Source: Bimastos eiseni (Eukaryota; Annelida; Clitellata; Crassiclitellata; Lumbricidae). Taken from it: a stretch of 64,000 bases of DNA. The position numbers were made by a program, and so were the translations under genes. The notes below the pieces were generated by a model. The model made no database searches and was not told where the DNA came from. It worked only from the letters and a program-made list of their open reading frames with translations. Where the stretch lies: contig OY365814.1 in assembly GCA_959347315.1 (NCBI GenBank), positions 2,407,661 through 2,471,660 on the forward strand, written 5' to 3'. Shown piece by piece: positions 1 through 10,809 of the stretch; position 1 is the stretch's first letter; the number at the start of each line of letters is the position of its first letter.

Positions 1-131
1 TTATCATTTTTCTGTCAGTTAGTCTCATCGGTTCCATGTAAATTAATGTCTTTGAAACCTCTTTGCTAAGAATAATTGTAGAAAAGTTTGATACACACTT
101 ATCTGACTCGAAGAATGTTGTTAAATTTTAG

Positions 132-599
132 CGAAAATCGATGACCAGGTTCAGAATTTGCCAGTGTTCATAAATATGTCCCATGAGGACAAGAACTTAG
201 AGAAGTATATTTTGAAAAGTCAACTCATCGGCATCGGTGCATTCGGTCATGTGTACGGTCCATGCTGCTATAAAGGAAAGACATGTGCTGTCAAGAAGCG
301 ATGCATTGTCAAGAAGGAAACAGAAAAACAAGTTTCTTTATGTAAAAACATGACATTTTTTGATCATATTTTTCTGATAAAAGTTTATGATGTAAGCTAT
401 TGTGCCGTAGGCTTACAGCATAATGCTATTTATACGTTCATGGAATTCGCTAGCGGAGGATCGTTACGAGATGTTCTCGTTGAGCGAGAAACTGATCTTC
501 CGGTGGAGATCCAGAATGAATGGGGCATTCAGATCGCTGAAGGCATGGCTTATCTGCATGCTGTAAACATCGTTCACAGAGATCTCAAGTCGCTGAACA
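132..599 (+). CDS. Protein kinase exon A (N-lobe to catalytic loop), TKL/MLK-like
   Basis: This internal exon carries the N-terminal lobe and catalytic loop of a Ser/Thr protein kinase. Visible motifs in order are a glycine loop (GIGAFGHVYG), the ATP lysine in CAVKK, a hinge-like FMEFASGGSL, and the catalytic loop HRDLKSLN. HRDLKSxN is typical of the tyrosine-kinase-like group (MLK, ZAK, Raf). An acceptor (attttag) ends at 131 and a donor (GTGAGT) begins at 600; the exon ends in phase 1. The reading frame is open to the acceptor, so there is no start codon here and the N-terminus lies upstream of the window. Joining to the exon at 1069 recreates an Ile codon after HRDLKSLN, as in MLK relatives. 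The kinase identity is secure; the subfamily is inferred from exons A-C together. Confidence 0.87.
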
Positions 600-613
600 G
601 TGAGTAGGCTCTA

Positions 614-822
614 CAATAATAATAATAATAATAATAATAATGATGATGATGATGCTGGTGAAGATGATGATGATCATGATGGCGGTGGTGTTTGTGATGA
701 TGATGATGATGTTGATGGCGATGATGACGACGACTATTACGATGATGATGATAATGATGATGATGACGACGACGATGATAATGATAACAATAATAGTAAT
801 AATTATTATTATTATAATATAG
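614..822 (+). repeat. Imperfect AAT/GAT trinucleotide microsatellite in intron 1
   Basis: About 210 bp of imperfect trinucleotide repeats (aat, gat, gac) starts just after the donor of kinase exon A. Open frames across it encode only Asn/Asp or Met runs and are not coding. Confidence 0.9.
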
Positions 823-1030
823 AAAATGCACTTCTCCAGTTCAGCATGATGGTTATGCGTGCACGATTTTTGTGCCGTATTTAAGAGAGTCTTATAGACG
901 TCTTGATATGCACACTAGGGGTCTACGGGAATATTCGACCCACGAGTGCATTCATCTCTCATCTTTATACGGTTTTTTAGTAGTTACCAGAGCAGGCGCT
1001 ATGCAAATTCCCATAATGATTGAATACCGA

Positions 1031-1056
1031 TATATATATATATATATATATATACA
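1031..1056 (+). repeat. (TA)n microsatellite next to exon B acceptor
   Basis: A run of TA dinucleotides lies just upstream of the acceptor of kinase exon B and replaces the usual pyrimidine tract. Confidence 0.9.
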
Positions 1057-1068
1057 AAAATAATTTAG

Positions 1069-1249
1069 TTGTAGTCATGGAAGCGCATGCATCGTCCGAT
1101 CCATACAATAAGACACTAAAGATTACAGACTTTGATCAGATACGAGAGTTCGACGGAACCACATCTATGTCGGTCGCTGGATCATACCCTTGGATGGCGC
1201 CTGAAGTTCTTAATGATGGGATCTTCTCAACAGCCAGTGACGTTTGGAG
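1069..1249 (+). CDS. Protein kinase exon B (activation segment)
   Basis: This exon continues exon A in phase 1 and encodes the Mg-binding and activation segment. It reads KTLKITDFD, then a segment ending SVAGSYPWMAPEVL, then SDVW. TLKITDF, AG(T/S)YPWMAPEV and SDVW are the MLK/ZAK-type signatures. The usual DFG is DFD: the aspartate is kept and the glycine replaced. The acceptor (taatttag) follows a TA microsatellite and has a poor pyrimidine tract. The donor appears to be GC (TGGAG|GCGAGT): using it joins AG to a C at 10649 and gives the expected DVWSYGVVLWE. Reading past it gives VWRR and a stop soon after. The following intron is about 9.4 kb and full of transposons. Confidence 0.86.
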
Positions 1250-1477
1250 GCGAGTCAATCTATATTTAGGTTAAGTATTTTGAGAAGTTGTGCACCAAAT
1301 ATCACCAAACATCATCGAGGGTTATGCAGTGTGGGGCATCTACTCTTGCGCTCAGCTACAACTGCATTTGAATTTGCTGCTCAGGAAATCGGCTATCAAG
1401 AGGATTCTTGTATAGTTGCTTTTTTTGTTTAACGCCGAATTAACATCGGCCTACATGCAGATCTATTTTTGGGTATG

Positions 1478-2176
1478 GGGACGTTTCATGCCGGAACCTT
1501 CATCACGGACTGTTCATTCCCGGACGTTTCGTCAAGTGGACTGTTCATCATAGGACGTTTCATCACCGGACATTACCAATAATTAATACTGTATTGCTTC
1601 ATTACTTCTTAGCAATTCGCTCTTCTTGCATGGAAGCTGGATTGATGAAAAGAATCATCCTTGAATAGAAGCTGGATTACTGAGAAAATCTGTTAAATGA
1701 AAGCGGAATCGATGAAAAGAATCATCCTTAAATATAAGCTGAATTAATGATGAAATTTTTGCTTCGACCTACATTGAAGCGGGATTGATGAAAAGAATCA
1801 TTCCTAACAGGAAGCCGGATTGGTGAGAAAACTCTGTTTAAATGGAAACAGGATTGATAAATGCACCATACCTAAATAGAAGCCGGATTGATGAGAAAAA
1901 TCTGCTTAAATTGAAGCGGGATTGATGAAATTAATCATTATTAACTAGAGGCTGGATAGTTGAGAAAAATCTGTTTAAATGGAAGCGGAATTGATGAAAA
2001 GAACCATGCTTAAATAGAAGCTGGATTGATGAGAAAAATATGCTAAGTGGAAGGGGGATTGGTGAAGTAGTAGGGAAGCAATAAAATTATTGGTGATGAA
2101 ATGTCCGGGGATGAAACGTCCTACGATGAACAGTCCTTCTGATGAAACGTACGGGGATAAAACGTCCTACAGTCCT
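1478..2176. mobile_element. Fold-back/TIR element with ~15-bp outer repeats and internal minisatellite
   Basis: The left arm (about 1478-1615) is made of tandem words of about 15 bp such as catcaccggacgttt and catcataggacgttt, followed by a unique stretch (accaataattaatact). The right arm (about 2060-2176) is its reverse complement. Between them are head-to-tail copies of a ~36-bp unit containing gaagctggattgatgaaaa and aatcat(g/c)ctta. No protein is encoded. The layout resembles sea urchin TU fold-back elements, in which the outer arm is made of ~15-bp repeats; membership is inferred. Confidence 0.75.
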
Positions 2177-2420
2177 TTTTGACAGTTGTGCAATTTAAAA
2201 AATATTGTGTGTTCCATCAAGATAGCTTCAAACTCGTAGATCACATTGATCAACTCACAACAACTGACTCCTCTCTTTTTATGCCACTACGAAAAGTCCA
2301 TTGTTTTCTTTCTCTTCCATTCATAACATAACCAACACGAATAACAAACTTCTATATGCCTCCTTATCCATCTAGAAAGAAATGCCTGGAAAACCCATAA
2401 GAAGATCCAAACGTCTAGCT

Positions 2421-2900
2421 TAGGGACCGTCCACATATTGCGTACGCAGCGAGGGGAGGGGGTTTCGAATTTGGTCAATTTTGCGTACGCTCGGGGGAGT
2501 GGTCCCGAATTATGTACGTACGCAAATATAATTGTCTAATTATGACGTACACAATACGGAACATTAAAACACGAATTGTAAACCAAATCACAGACTATAT
2601 TCTTGCTTTATCAATTTTATGTGGCATTAAGTCTTTAAAATGCAAATATTGTTGGTGTTTTATCTCTTCATAAAAGTTAATAAATTTAAGCTCTTAAATA
2701 AGATGTTTAACAAAAATAAATAGCCTGTGGTAAAATCAATGTCCTATAGATGTCCTTAGCTATTTAACCTTTGCAATAGGGGGGGGGGGGCAGAGCTCAA
2801 ATGCATGCACGCAAAGGGGGTGAAATGTACGCGGTGCAACAGGGGTGAGGAGGGTCCGAAAATCCGATTGTTTTGTGTACGTAATATATGGATGGGCCCT
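2421..2900. mobile_element. Short non-autonomous TIR element (MITE-like)
   Basis: The left end starts TAGGGACCGTCCACATATT. The right end (about 2880-2900) is the inverted relative, GGATGGGCCCTTA preceded by a gtacgtaatata motif. The interior is non-coding and contains a run of 11 or more G at about 2779-2790. Related fragments are seen at 19100-19180 (shared cagactatattc and tttatgtagcac words) and 24540-24690. The superfamily is not determined. Confidence 0.55.
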
Positions 2901-3477
2901 TACCTATACCAATCTTTCCCAACAGTCTCAGAACTTGCTAGCATAGTTATTCCACCCAAAGAGAGCACTCAATTTCTCCACAGGTCATTATACAAAAAAC
3001 ATTTACTGGTTTGTTATTAAATCTATTGCTGCCTTAATTGTTCACTGTCATTCATGCTAGCATTTCTGCGAATTTATCAGAATGTTTTCTTTCAAAATAA
3101 TCGAATATCATATCATAATAGGGCCTACATGTTGCATGGTGTTCATCTTTATCTGGTCGGTATAATGGCTGGAATGAATGATTGCAAACTGAGAGTTCAG
3201 AGCTCAATACCCGACACTATAGAAATTCGGTGTGGGATTTCTGCGCCATCTGCGCCACTAGCAACTCAGCTAGTTCTCTGACCGTATTATAATATTGTGG
3301 CGAAATGGGGCTTGGCTGCAACGTTCTCCTCCTTATTTTAGTTTACTGAGAGCACTCCTAGTTGCTGCCCCTCTATCCATTGTGCAGTCGGTGGCTGCCC
3401 GAAGGTGCCATTGCAGCACCCTTCCTTGCTCTATTGCAACCCAAAGGCGGCATTGAGTTGCAATAGGCTAGTCATTA

Positions 3478-4500
3478 TGTCAGGGTTACACAAGTCTTTA
3501 GAAGGAGAGTACAACGGTGCTAAGAATCACACGTGAGACCGAGGGCCGATTAATAAATGTTCTTGATGTCTAAGGTCGTGTCCGACATTCGGTCCCACCC
3601 GACGCGTAGGACGCAACACATGAGCACTATCGGCTATTTTGGCCGAGCACAGAATGTCATCTGCACGGCCAGCCAGGCACTCGATGGTTAGTGAGTCCGG
3701 CGATAGGAACCCGGATTGCTTTATCCTTCTGTTAAGGGCTTCCAAGCGATCACGTTCTTCCGCTTTCAGGTACCCCATCAGGCAGGAGACGCACACATAA
3801 TCCGTGACAGTATTGTAGCTCGTATTACCACATGAAAGGGCCGGCTCAGGAATGCCTCGCGAGCGAAGGGTTTAAGGGTTTTCAGAGCATAGAGGGAGGA
3901 CGAACAGGCCCTAAGAACGCTGTCCACGTGTTCGGTAACTGAAGGTCGCTCCCCAATCGTGACGCCCTGTATCTTCATTGCGGTTACTCTTCCAACTCTT
4001 GTGACAGAGAGCTGAGATGACAAGGAGAGCATATTCCGGTTGACAACTGCCATCTCGCGTGTCTTTGCTGAGTTGATGTGAAGATGCTTACCTACCGCCC
4101 AGGAGGAGATGTTGAAAGGCTAGTCTTTGGCCTTTGATATGGTTCGCGAGAAAATGAGCAGGCTGGAATCGTCCGCATACAGCAGCCCATTTCAGGACGG
4201 ACACTGGGCGCAGATCCGCCGTTCCAAGGGTGTATTCCGGAGGTCCAAGTACTGAACCCTGTACCACGCTTGCGTTGATTTTAGCCAATGAGGATATGGC
4301 TCCACCGAAGTTAGTGATGTGCTTCCTTCCGTCATGATAACCGACGAGTCAGTTATAAATGCTGTCGTGCATAGTGAGTATTGAGAGGATGTCCGTGATG
4401 GCCACGTGACGGATGGAGTCAAAGATCTTGGATTAGTCCATCGATATAATAAGTAGATACTCATTTCTTCCTCTTAGCTCAGCGATGTTGTCAACCCGCT
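3478..4500 (-). pseudogene. Degenerate LINE reverse transcriptase (C-terminal part)
   Basis: Read on the minus strand, broken frames show non-LTR reverse transcriptase sequence. A YLLIISMD block corresponds to the catalytic A region; VVQGSVLGP is the B region. Next come LRACSSSLYALKTL and GFLSPDSLTIECLAGRADD, typical of the C-terminal end of CR1/L2-like pol proteins. Several stops and frameshifts split it, for instance after the SMD motif, so this is a dead 5'-truncated copy. It lies in the second kinase intron, antisense to the kinase gene. Clade assignment is tentative. Confidence 0.8.
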
Positions 4501-4859
4501 TTCTTCCCTTTCAGCAAACGGACCAACATTCAGATTTCGCCTCCCTCCCAAACTATCAACTGACTTTTAGCTGTAAATCTCATCTACAGAAATGACTCAG
4601 ATTTCATTTAACTTCTTCTTGGTACTTCGAACAGAAAGACCATCCACTACAAATTGCAAGTATCCACGAAAACAGCACACAATGCTAAAAGTCCATAAGG
4701 TCTAAACCGAACATACCACTACTAAAATTGCAGATTTCCTATGTAGGACTATTGAGGAGTCGATGTCGATGGTTGGGCAGCAGTGCAATTGCAATTTCCC
4801 ACTGCCACCCAAGGCTGAGTGGATCGTCATTTGTCCAGGTGAATAATTGAATACTTAAC

Positions 4860-5240
4860 AGTCAGTCAGTCCTCTGCAGAAAAATATGAAACGTATCTGC
4901 GTAAACTGCGCATGAAGAAAACCAGACTTGTGGGCCTAGGCGTAAGTGACCTGAGACCAGTAGGAACATCGACTTGTGTGAAAACGCTTTGCGACTGTGC
5001 ACAGACCACGGGATAAATTATCTAGGGGTCAGTGACTGAACTTTACTAATGGAACTGTGAGTTTATATCTATAATGGAATAATGAATGGAACATAGGAAA
5101 GAGGAAGACCACATAGGGAATGGCAGATGACTTTGAAGAATGGGGTGTAACAAGTCTCCACAAGTTTAATGACGTTGTGAAGAGAAGTGGCTAGAAAGGT
5201 ATCCTACACAGGTCTACGGGTGATGAGTCATTGGTTGTTG
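4860..5240 (+). pseudogene. LINE C-terminal/3'-end fragment
   Basis: Plus-strand frames around 5095-5235 read like the extreme C-terminus of an RTE/CFDP2-type LINE (RGRPHREW followed, after a frame change, by EEWGVTSLHKFNDVV). The piece ends in a ttggttgttggttgattg tail resembling simple-repeat LINE 3' tails. No intact frame remains. The region 4500-4860 shows nothing recognisable. Confidence 0.45.
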
Positions 5241-5761
5241 GTTGATTGAACATATGCCAAGTTCACGAAGGCCACGGACAGACGGTGTATGCGGTCATAC
5301 ATATATGTGGAAAAATTTTACTAAACCAGTCGCAAGTCGCTGGTTACAATCAGGCTTAAAATGACCAAAAATGACATGAAACCTCAAACCGGTCGTAATT
5401 GATATTAATGCAGAAACGATTACAAAAATATATATTTAATACAAATAATATCTAAAACTTTTGTTTGGACTTTCATAAAGGCTTCAAAAAAGATTTTTAC
5501 CAACAGCCCTATAATGTTACGAGACGGAAAATCATAATTTCGGTTCAAATTTCGCTCTCTTTGTTGTCATATTTAATTAGGTTATGGTTCGAGATTTCCC
5601 GCCTTCATGGTCTCGTTTTGCAGCAGAATATCTCCTTTTCCTGTTCTATTATTAACATATGACCTTAGCTTATCTATTACGCACACAGCTTGCCCAGAAG
5701 GAGGTCGACGTATGTAAACAATATCCGATGCCTTGTTAGCAACCCGAGCGCGTGATTTGAT

Positions 5762-5767
5762 CACGTG
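5762..5767. promoter_or_regulatory. CACGTG E-box palindrome
   Basis: The core CACGTG sits in a longer palindrome (ATCACGTGAT), the optimal bHLH-zip (USF/MITF/TFE type) site. It lies about 145 bp upstream of the ATG at 5910. Function is inferred from position and sequence only. Confidence 0.45.
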
Positions 5768-5812
5768 ATACAATCTTGAACTGCGGTTGGCTGATGGTTT
5801 TAAGGTCAGCTA

Positions 5813-5824
5813 TGCGCATGCGCA
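5813..5824. promoter_or_regulatory. NRF1-type palindrome TGCGCATGCGCA
   Basis: A perfect TGCGCATGCGCA palindrome matches the NRF1 consensus (YGCGCAYGCGCR), usually found in broadly expressed animal promoters. It is about 90 bp upstream of the ATG at 5910, in a locally CpG-containing stretch (5690-5880). Together with the E-box it suggests a TATA-less promoter for the gene starting there. Confidence 0.5.
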
Positions 5825-5909
5825 CTGGGTATGACCCGGTCTCTTTAAATGTCACGCACACACGGAATGCAATCTAGTTTGTTGATTTTGAAATACTGAA
5901 TTCTCGAAA

Positions 5910-6202
5910 ATGGAAGAGATTATCGCGAATTTGATTAATGCTAAAGGGTCGGATCGAGCAAAAGTGCACGAATTGTTGCAAGAGAATTTGATCATCGATC
6001 GCGATGACGATCGCGATGAAAGCGAGGTTTTCAGTGATGATGATTTTCGGACAGATTCTGATGCCAACAACGATTCAGATGACCAAGAAGAAAATGAAAT
6101 GAATGTTTCGGATTTCGAAGAGGTCATGACGCACGCTAAAACATCTAGCGAGTTCGTAACTGATGACAATGCCGTTGAATATCAGAAAGCGGTTGAATTC
6201 AG
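5910..6202 (+). CDS. Small gene exon 1: acidic N-terminal segment
   Basis: The exon begins at an ATG in reasonable context (gaaaatgg). It encodes about 97 residues, starting MEEIIANLINAKGSDRAKV and continuing into a long Asp/Glu/Ser-rich tract. It ends with VEF plus AG at a clean donor (CAG|GTAAGC). Splicing to 6950 restores an Arg codon and leads into a Cys-rich segment. Acidic N-termini before a Cys-X-Cys motif occur in invertebrate transposase-like proteins and in small nuclear proteins. I do not recognise a specific family. Promoter-like sites lie immediately upstream. Either a small host gene nested in the kinase intron or the 5' end of a DNA transposon gene would fit. Confidence 0.5.
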
Positions 6203-6230
6203 GTAAGCCCCGATTATATTTTAAATACTG

Positions 6231-6412
6231 TGCACCACAGGATCCTTGTTTATAGACATTCACGTACTGTTTCTGATTCACTGCGACTCCTATACGAAAA
6301 TCACTGTTTAAACTAAGCTCTAACTGCACCACAGGATCCTTGTTTATAGGCAATCGCATACTGTTTCTGATTCACTGCGACTCCTATACGAAAATCAGTT
6401 TAAACCAAGCTC
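6231..6412 (+). repeat. Tandem duplication, two copies of ~90 bp
   Basis: Two consecutive near-identical copies share gcaccacaggatccttg, ctgtttctgattcactgcg and tcctatacgaaaatca, with a few bases deleted in the second. They lie in the intron of the small gene at 5910-7094. Confidence 0.9.
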
Positions 6413-6949
6413 TAATTATTGAGCTAATTATTATTATAAGTCTCAGGCATAACTGTAAAGATTAGCCTGTTCTAGTTGAGCTTGTATTTATAAACATTCA
6501 GGCACAACTGCTAGGTTTAGACCCTCTTCTCACTGTGCTCGTTTTCATAAGACCTTAGGCATAACGGTTAGGTTTACAACCTGTATTATTGAGCTTGTCT
6601 TTAAGTATTCAGTTATAAATGCAAAAGTTGTGTCATTTCCTCTCTTGCACTACTTCATCTTTTACAATCCTTATTGTGCAATGTACAAGTTTATCATTAA
6701 TTGATTAAGTTAATGATAGGAAATAATAATTAGTATTTCAATTGCATTTTATTTTTTATCAGGATTCTTCTCGATAATCAATAATTGCAGTCTACCGGTT
6801 GATAAATCTTGTAAATTGCTGTTTGTTTTGAATGAAGGCTTTTAGCATTGGCTTTGCTTTTTTGTTGCATGGCTTTGATAAAAGCAAACTGAAATGAATT
6901 TGATAAATAGAAAAAAATATTTTTATATGGGTGGTTTATTATTTTGTAG

Positions 6950-7094
6950 ATGTCAATGTAAACTTAATAATGGACTCCCATGCAGTAGCCAGTATGCTCC
7001 GGAGGACATGGTCAAGCGTAGAATGGAAATGGCTGCACTTGTCCCACGAGATCAAACTGGCCGAAATGTAAAACCAGTTGTCCGGCTGGAGTGA
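6950..7094 (+). CDS. Small gene exon 2: Cys-X-Cys / PCSS segment
   Basis: After the acceptor (ttttgtag) the frame continues in phase 2 from exon 1. It reads CQCKLNNGLPCSSQYAPEDM and ends RNVKPVVRLE before a TGA at 7092-7094. The pattern C-x-C...NG-PC resembles the start of a region seen in many invertebrate transposon-related ORFs (C-x-C...GKPC...), a comparison from memory. Total predicted protein is about 145 aa if this is the last exon. A possible further segment after an acceptor at about 7566 (SMDECECLLLHMNSK) can only be used if exon 2 has an internal donor, which I did not identify. Confidence 0.45.
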
Positions 7095-7179
7095 CCTGCT
7101 GATTCACTTTTTATATATTCTAAATATTGTTTCATTACTATTATGTGGGTGAGCTTGCTTGTGTTTTGGTTTGTGTGCT

Positions 7180-7300
7180 GGGTTGTCAATCGAGGGTTAA
7201 GTATTCAAATCTCCTCTAGAGATTTGCATCAAGAATTCTGCTCCGCCTGCACCTCATTACCAACTAAGCTATGACGATTTCACTGATTGCACACTGTCGC
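7180..7300 (-). mobile_element. Possible tRNA-derived SINE fragment
   Basis: On the minus strand a TAGCTTAGTTGGTAA block resembles a pol III A box. A weak B-box-like ATTTGAATACTT follows at roughly the right distance. The call rests on the A box and is uncertain. The surrounding 7100-8560 is otherwise free of recognised genes apart from the possible extra segment near 7566. Confidence 0.3.
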
Positions 7301-8569
7301 TGGGAAGATGAGACGGTGAGGGAGAAGATTTGTCCCGCTCTGATATGCCGAGGCTAAGATATGAAGTTGCTAATGCTTCACACCAATGACTGTCTTTCCG
7401 GCTAGCTTATAGGGCTGATGTTCTCTATATCCTCTATAATTTAGATCTAAAATTTTGTCATAAATTTTTTTTTCGGATTGTTATATTTAATTTCAATAAA
7501 AAAAATTTGCTCTTAAACGTCTGTTAGTATTAGACTGTAATCCATAAGATTTGTCTTTTTGTTGTAGATCCATGGACGAATGTGAATGCCTGTTGCTACA
7601 CATGAACTCGAAGACGACGCCTTGGACAAACAGAGCCGAAAAGAAGACTGGACAAAAATACATCAATTCCTTTTTAACTCCGCCACTGCTTGTACTCTGG
7701 CAGTGCCAGTCCCAAGCCTGGATAAAGGAGGAGGGCGACAGCACTAATGTTTTTTATCAAACAGTGTCGTTAAGATGAGGCTACTACATCCGTTGACAAT
7801 CCAGAGCCACCGATCGCCTTCACGTCAAACTGGACGACATGATGCAGAAGACCTTTTAACACTTGCAGATGGTCGACTGAAGGGTTAGATCATGTTTCCA
7901 CAGGGGACCCAGAACACAAAGGAAGCACATCATCCTGTGGTGATTCAGGATCATCTGTTCCTGGTACATCTTAAACTCTAGGTGGTGGTGGGAGAAGACC
8001 CGTGTCTTTGCCAGTTGACGCTGAATACATAGTGTGACTGGAATAAACTATCATTTTATTTCTATGTTTTTATTATTTGGATGTTAAATTTATCCATTAC
8101 TGTATTGCAATATCTAATTCCTTAGCAGGTAATAGCTGCTTAATCTCTCTCGGAATTTGAGACTTTTGTAATAAAATTGACATTTAGTTTCAATGATTTA
8201 TTGTTGGTCAACTGGAATATCTTTAATAACTTTGTTTCTACTTGAGATATCTACACCAAATTTTGACAGTACATTTGTAATACCTGCAGCTGCAATGGTG
8301 CCAAATTTCAGTTAAATCGGTTAAAAAACAATAGCCGTTGCTAAGGAGATTATACAAATAATATGGCTAAACTTTGCACGCAGTTTTCTCGAATAGCACT
8401 TAACGTAAACGGTCACATTGGAAATTCTATAACTTTGGCTGTATGCAAGGCATAAACTAGCTGAAAACGGTGTTGGAAAGGTAAATCTAGCAGCTTCAGG
8501 ATGATGCAAAAAACAGGAAAAAATATTATGTATATAAGTGACTGGTTTTGTGCTGACGAGTCACATATA

Positions 8570-8700
8570 TTTAACCATAACCATAACCAAGTGTTTTTAT
8601 TGTCTCCAAAACAACAAACAAAATTATAAAGTGTTGACAATCAGCTGGGAGGCAATAGGGACTAACAGAAACCCTTAAAGGACAGAAAATCCTGTAATCA
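8570..8700 (-). mobile_element. LINE 3'-end fragment
   Basis: On the minus strand an AATAAAAACACTTGG block leads into ttggttatggttatgg, the same kind of 3' tail as the LINE ending near 59080. It is a severely 5'-truncated insertion without coding sequence. Confidence 0.5.
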
Positions 8701-8778
8701 GTGTCACCCTTACATTGGATTGATAGCTGCAGTTGGTTAGGTATAAGAAATACATTGGCAATTAGTTATTAGCAATTC

Positions 8779-8836
8779 GTATATATATATATACGAATAC
8801 ACGAATATATATACGAAATTATATATATATATATAA
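8779..8836. repeat. TA-rich palindromic microsatellite
   Basis: Interrupted TA runs with repeated acgaa words form an almost self-complementary stretch upstream of the GC-rich island at 8933. Confidence 0.8.
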
Positions 8837-8932
8837 CTATGTACATATATGTGTGTATATCAATGTGGATATGCATTTAGTGTATAATGTGTGTGTGTGT
8901 GCGTTTGTGAGTGTGAACACACCAGCGTGGGT

Positions 8933-9035
8933 TTGGCGGCGCGCCGACGAATTGTCGGCTGCGACGGCGCGCCGAGTTCGCGAAATCGGCGGCGGCGGCC
9001 CCAACGAAAGGTCGGCGTCGGCGGCGCGGCCGGCG
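8933..9035. other. GC-rich CpG-dense island, ~100 bp
   Basis: About 100 bp of almost pure G/C with repeated ggcgcgccg and tcggcggcgg words sits abruptly in AT-rich DNA. It is next to the 3' side of a minus-strand LINE fragment. Two ggcgcgccg blocks can pair. No gene is apparent. Confidence 0.8.
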
Positions 9036-9670
9036 TGAAGCTCTAATGTCAACTGCAAGAGGTGCTCGGATAACGACAGGGTGCTATCAAGGGTGACACA
9101 TAAGTCACTGAATGCAATTGTGACACCAGGATACATTGATGCGAGAAGTGGGAGGTTGAGTTTAAGGAACTGCTATTTTGCTCCAAACCAAATCAGTTGG
9201 GTCTTAGAGGAGTTAAGGTTAAGTCGGTTATCGGACATCCACGAGTGGAGCTCATCAGAGAGTGAGTAGATCGATCCAACAAAAGAGAGCTGCTCAATAG
9301 GAGGACCATGTACAAAGGTTTGGACATCATCAGCATAGAGGTGGCCAGTGGTTTGGTGTTTTTTGAATAAGAAAGGAATGTCAGCTGTATAGATTGAGTA
9401 CAGGATGGGGCAGAGGACTGATCCCTGTGGGACACTGAACTCGACTCCAGTTCAGGCCGTTCTGGAATCAACTAGAACAAACCTCTGGGAACGATCTCGA
9501 AGATAGGATTTGAACCAGGCAAGAGGTGGTCCACAAAGGTCGTAAGATATTTCGAGACGGTTCAACAAGATGGCATGATCGACCATATCGAAGGCCGAGG
9601 AAACATCGAAAAGTGCCAGCAGTGATAGGTGCGACTTATCGATGGCTGAGTAAATGTCTGTAACCTTGTA
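9036..9670 (-). pseudogene. LINE reverse transcriptase fragment (CR1/L2-like)
   Basis: Read on the minus strand, one nearly continuous frame covers the palm domain. It starts LLALFDVSSAFDMVDHAILL (motif A) and continues through FSVPQGSVLCPILYSIYT (motif B) to LYADDVQTF (catalytic motif C) and SWMSDNRLNLNSSKTQ. A single TGA interrupts it before the PQGS motif, at about 9445, and it fades out after the ITLDSTLSLSEHL-like segment near 9040. It is 5'-truncated with no endonuclease. A related copy is at 46020-47075. It lies in the kinase intron, antisense. Confidence 0.85.
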
Positions 9671-10648
9671 CTACCCTATCCCTGACCTTGTATGTCATAC
9701 TATCTAGTTATCCTATGGAATCTGATCCTGGGGTTAAGTCAGAGATACGGCAATGCAAAGTCAGTTAGTAAAAGTTCTACGAATGAACTGGGGAAATACT
9801 AGACTCACCTTTCACGTTGAGCCACTCGCTCAGCGTAAGTGATCGATAGGTAAAGAGAGAAGCAGAGCTACAGAACTAATAATGAGAAGATATTCTGATT
9901 TGAATAATTGTTATAAAGAGCAACTAAGAAAACACAACTTCAAGTACGCAAGTCAACTCGAATTACATGTGCCCATATTGATATAAGAATTATTGTCACT
10001 ACTGTTTCCTATCGAAATGTTAGCGCTTGGCAAATGTATGTACAACAATATTGTACAGATTCGACGATGTATTTGGATAGAATAGATATCTAAATTGAAT
10101 CTTTCCGATAGAGAAATAATTAACCTGAAGAGAATGTCGTCTGATACAGATCTCGAATGCAACTGATTATCGGAATATCACGAAGATGTCATCTCGATGT
10201 GATTCTAGGCATTAACTCATTTGACTTCCTTTGCGAAGCGTGTTCGTTTTCTCCGTCAGCATCTCCTCTCCTTATCATCCGCCCGTCCTCCCCTTATATA
10301 ACTTCTCCTCTGTGGGCGCTACGGTTGCTTGAGTGAACGGAATTAATATGACACGTAACTATACTATTGGCGGATGAGATGAAGGGTGTGCCTATTATAA
10401 TGTAAGAGTGGTTTTACATATATCAGTACCTAATATAGAGTTGATGAATATTAATTTATAATATCGAAAGCTTGAAACTAATAATATATGGAGACTGTAG
10501 GGTTATATGTCTAAGAGGAGAGACAAGGTTGAATAGATAATTATTAAGGAAAACTGTGATTCCTATTAAAATTTTCTTTTGGTGAATTAATTCAACTAAG
10601 AAACGTCATGCACGTTGATCAAGCACTGATTTCATATTTCTTTTATAG
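9671..10648. other. Intron 2 sequence without recognised genes
   Basis: AT-rich intronic DNA. No supported coding sequence or repeat family was recognised. It ends at the acceptor of kinase exon C (cttttatag). Confidence 0.6.
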
Positions 10649-10797
10649 CTACGGCGTTGTTCTGTGGGAGATATTGACAAGAAAAATTCCCTACAAAGGT
10701 GAAAACGAGCGTGCAATAAGGATTCATGCATTTAAAGGACAGCTGAAATTGAAAATACCGGACTCGTGTCCAGACATCATCAAACCTATTATGGAAA
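10649..10797 (+). CDS. Protein kinase exon C (C-lobe, helices F-G)
   Basis: The first base completes a Ser codon with exon B, giving DVWSYGVVLWE, the invariant Asp/Trp helix F region of TKL kinases. The exon continues LTRKIPYKG and ends PDSCPDIIKPIME. MLK/ZAK relatives have LT(R/G)E(V/I)P(F/Y)(K/R)G and IPSTCP here, so the alignment runs across the exon without gaps. The donor is AAA|GTACGT and the exon ends in phase 1. No frame break is present. Confidence 0.87.
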
Positions 10798-10809
10798 GTA
10801 CGTCGGTTT

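Noticed and set aside
600..884. ORFs rich in Asp/Asn or Met over 600-884, both strands
   Set aside because: They are translations of an imperfect AAT/GAT microsatellite in an intron.
1485..2176. Regular short repeats considered as a CRISPR-like array
   Set aside because: Units are degenerate and head-to-tail without unique spacers, and the context is a eukaryotic inverted-repeat element.
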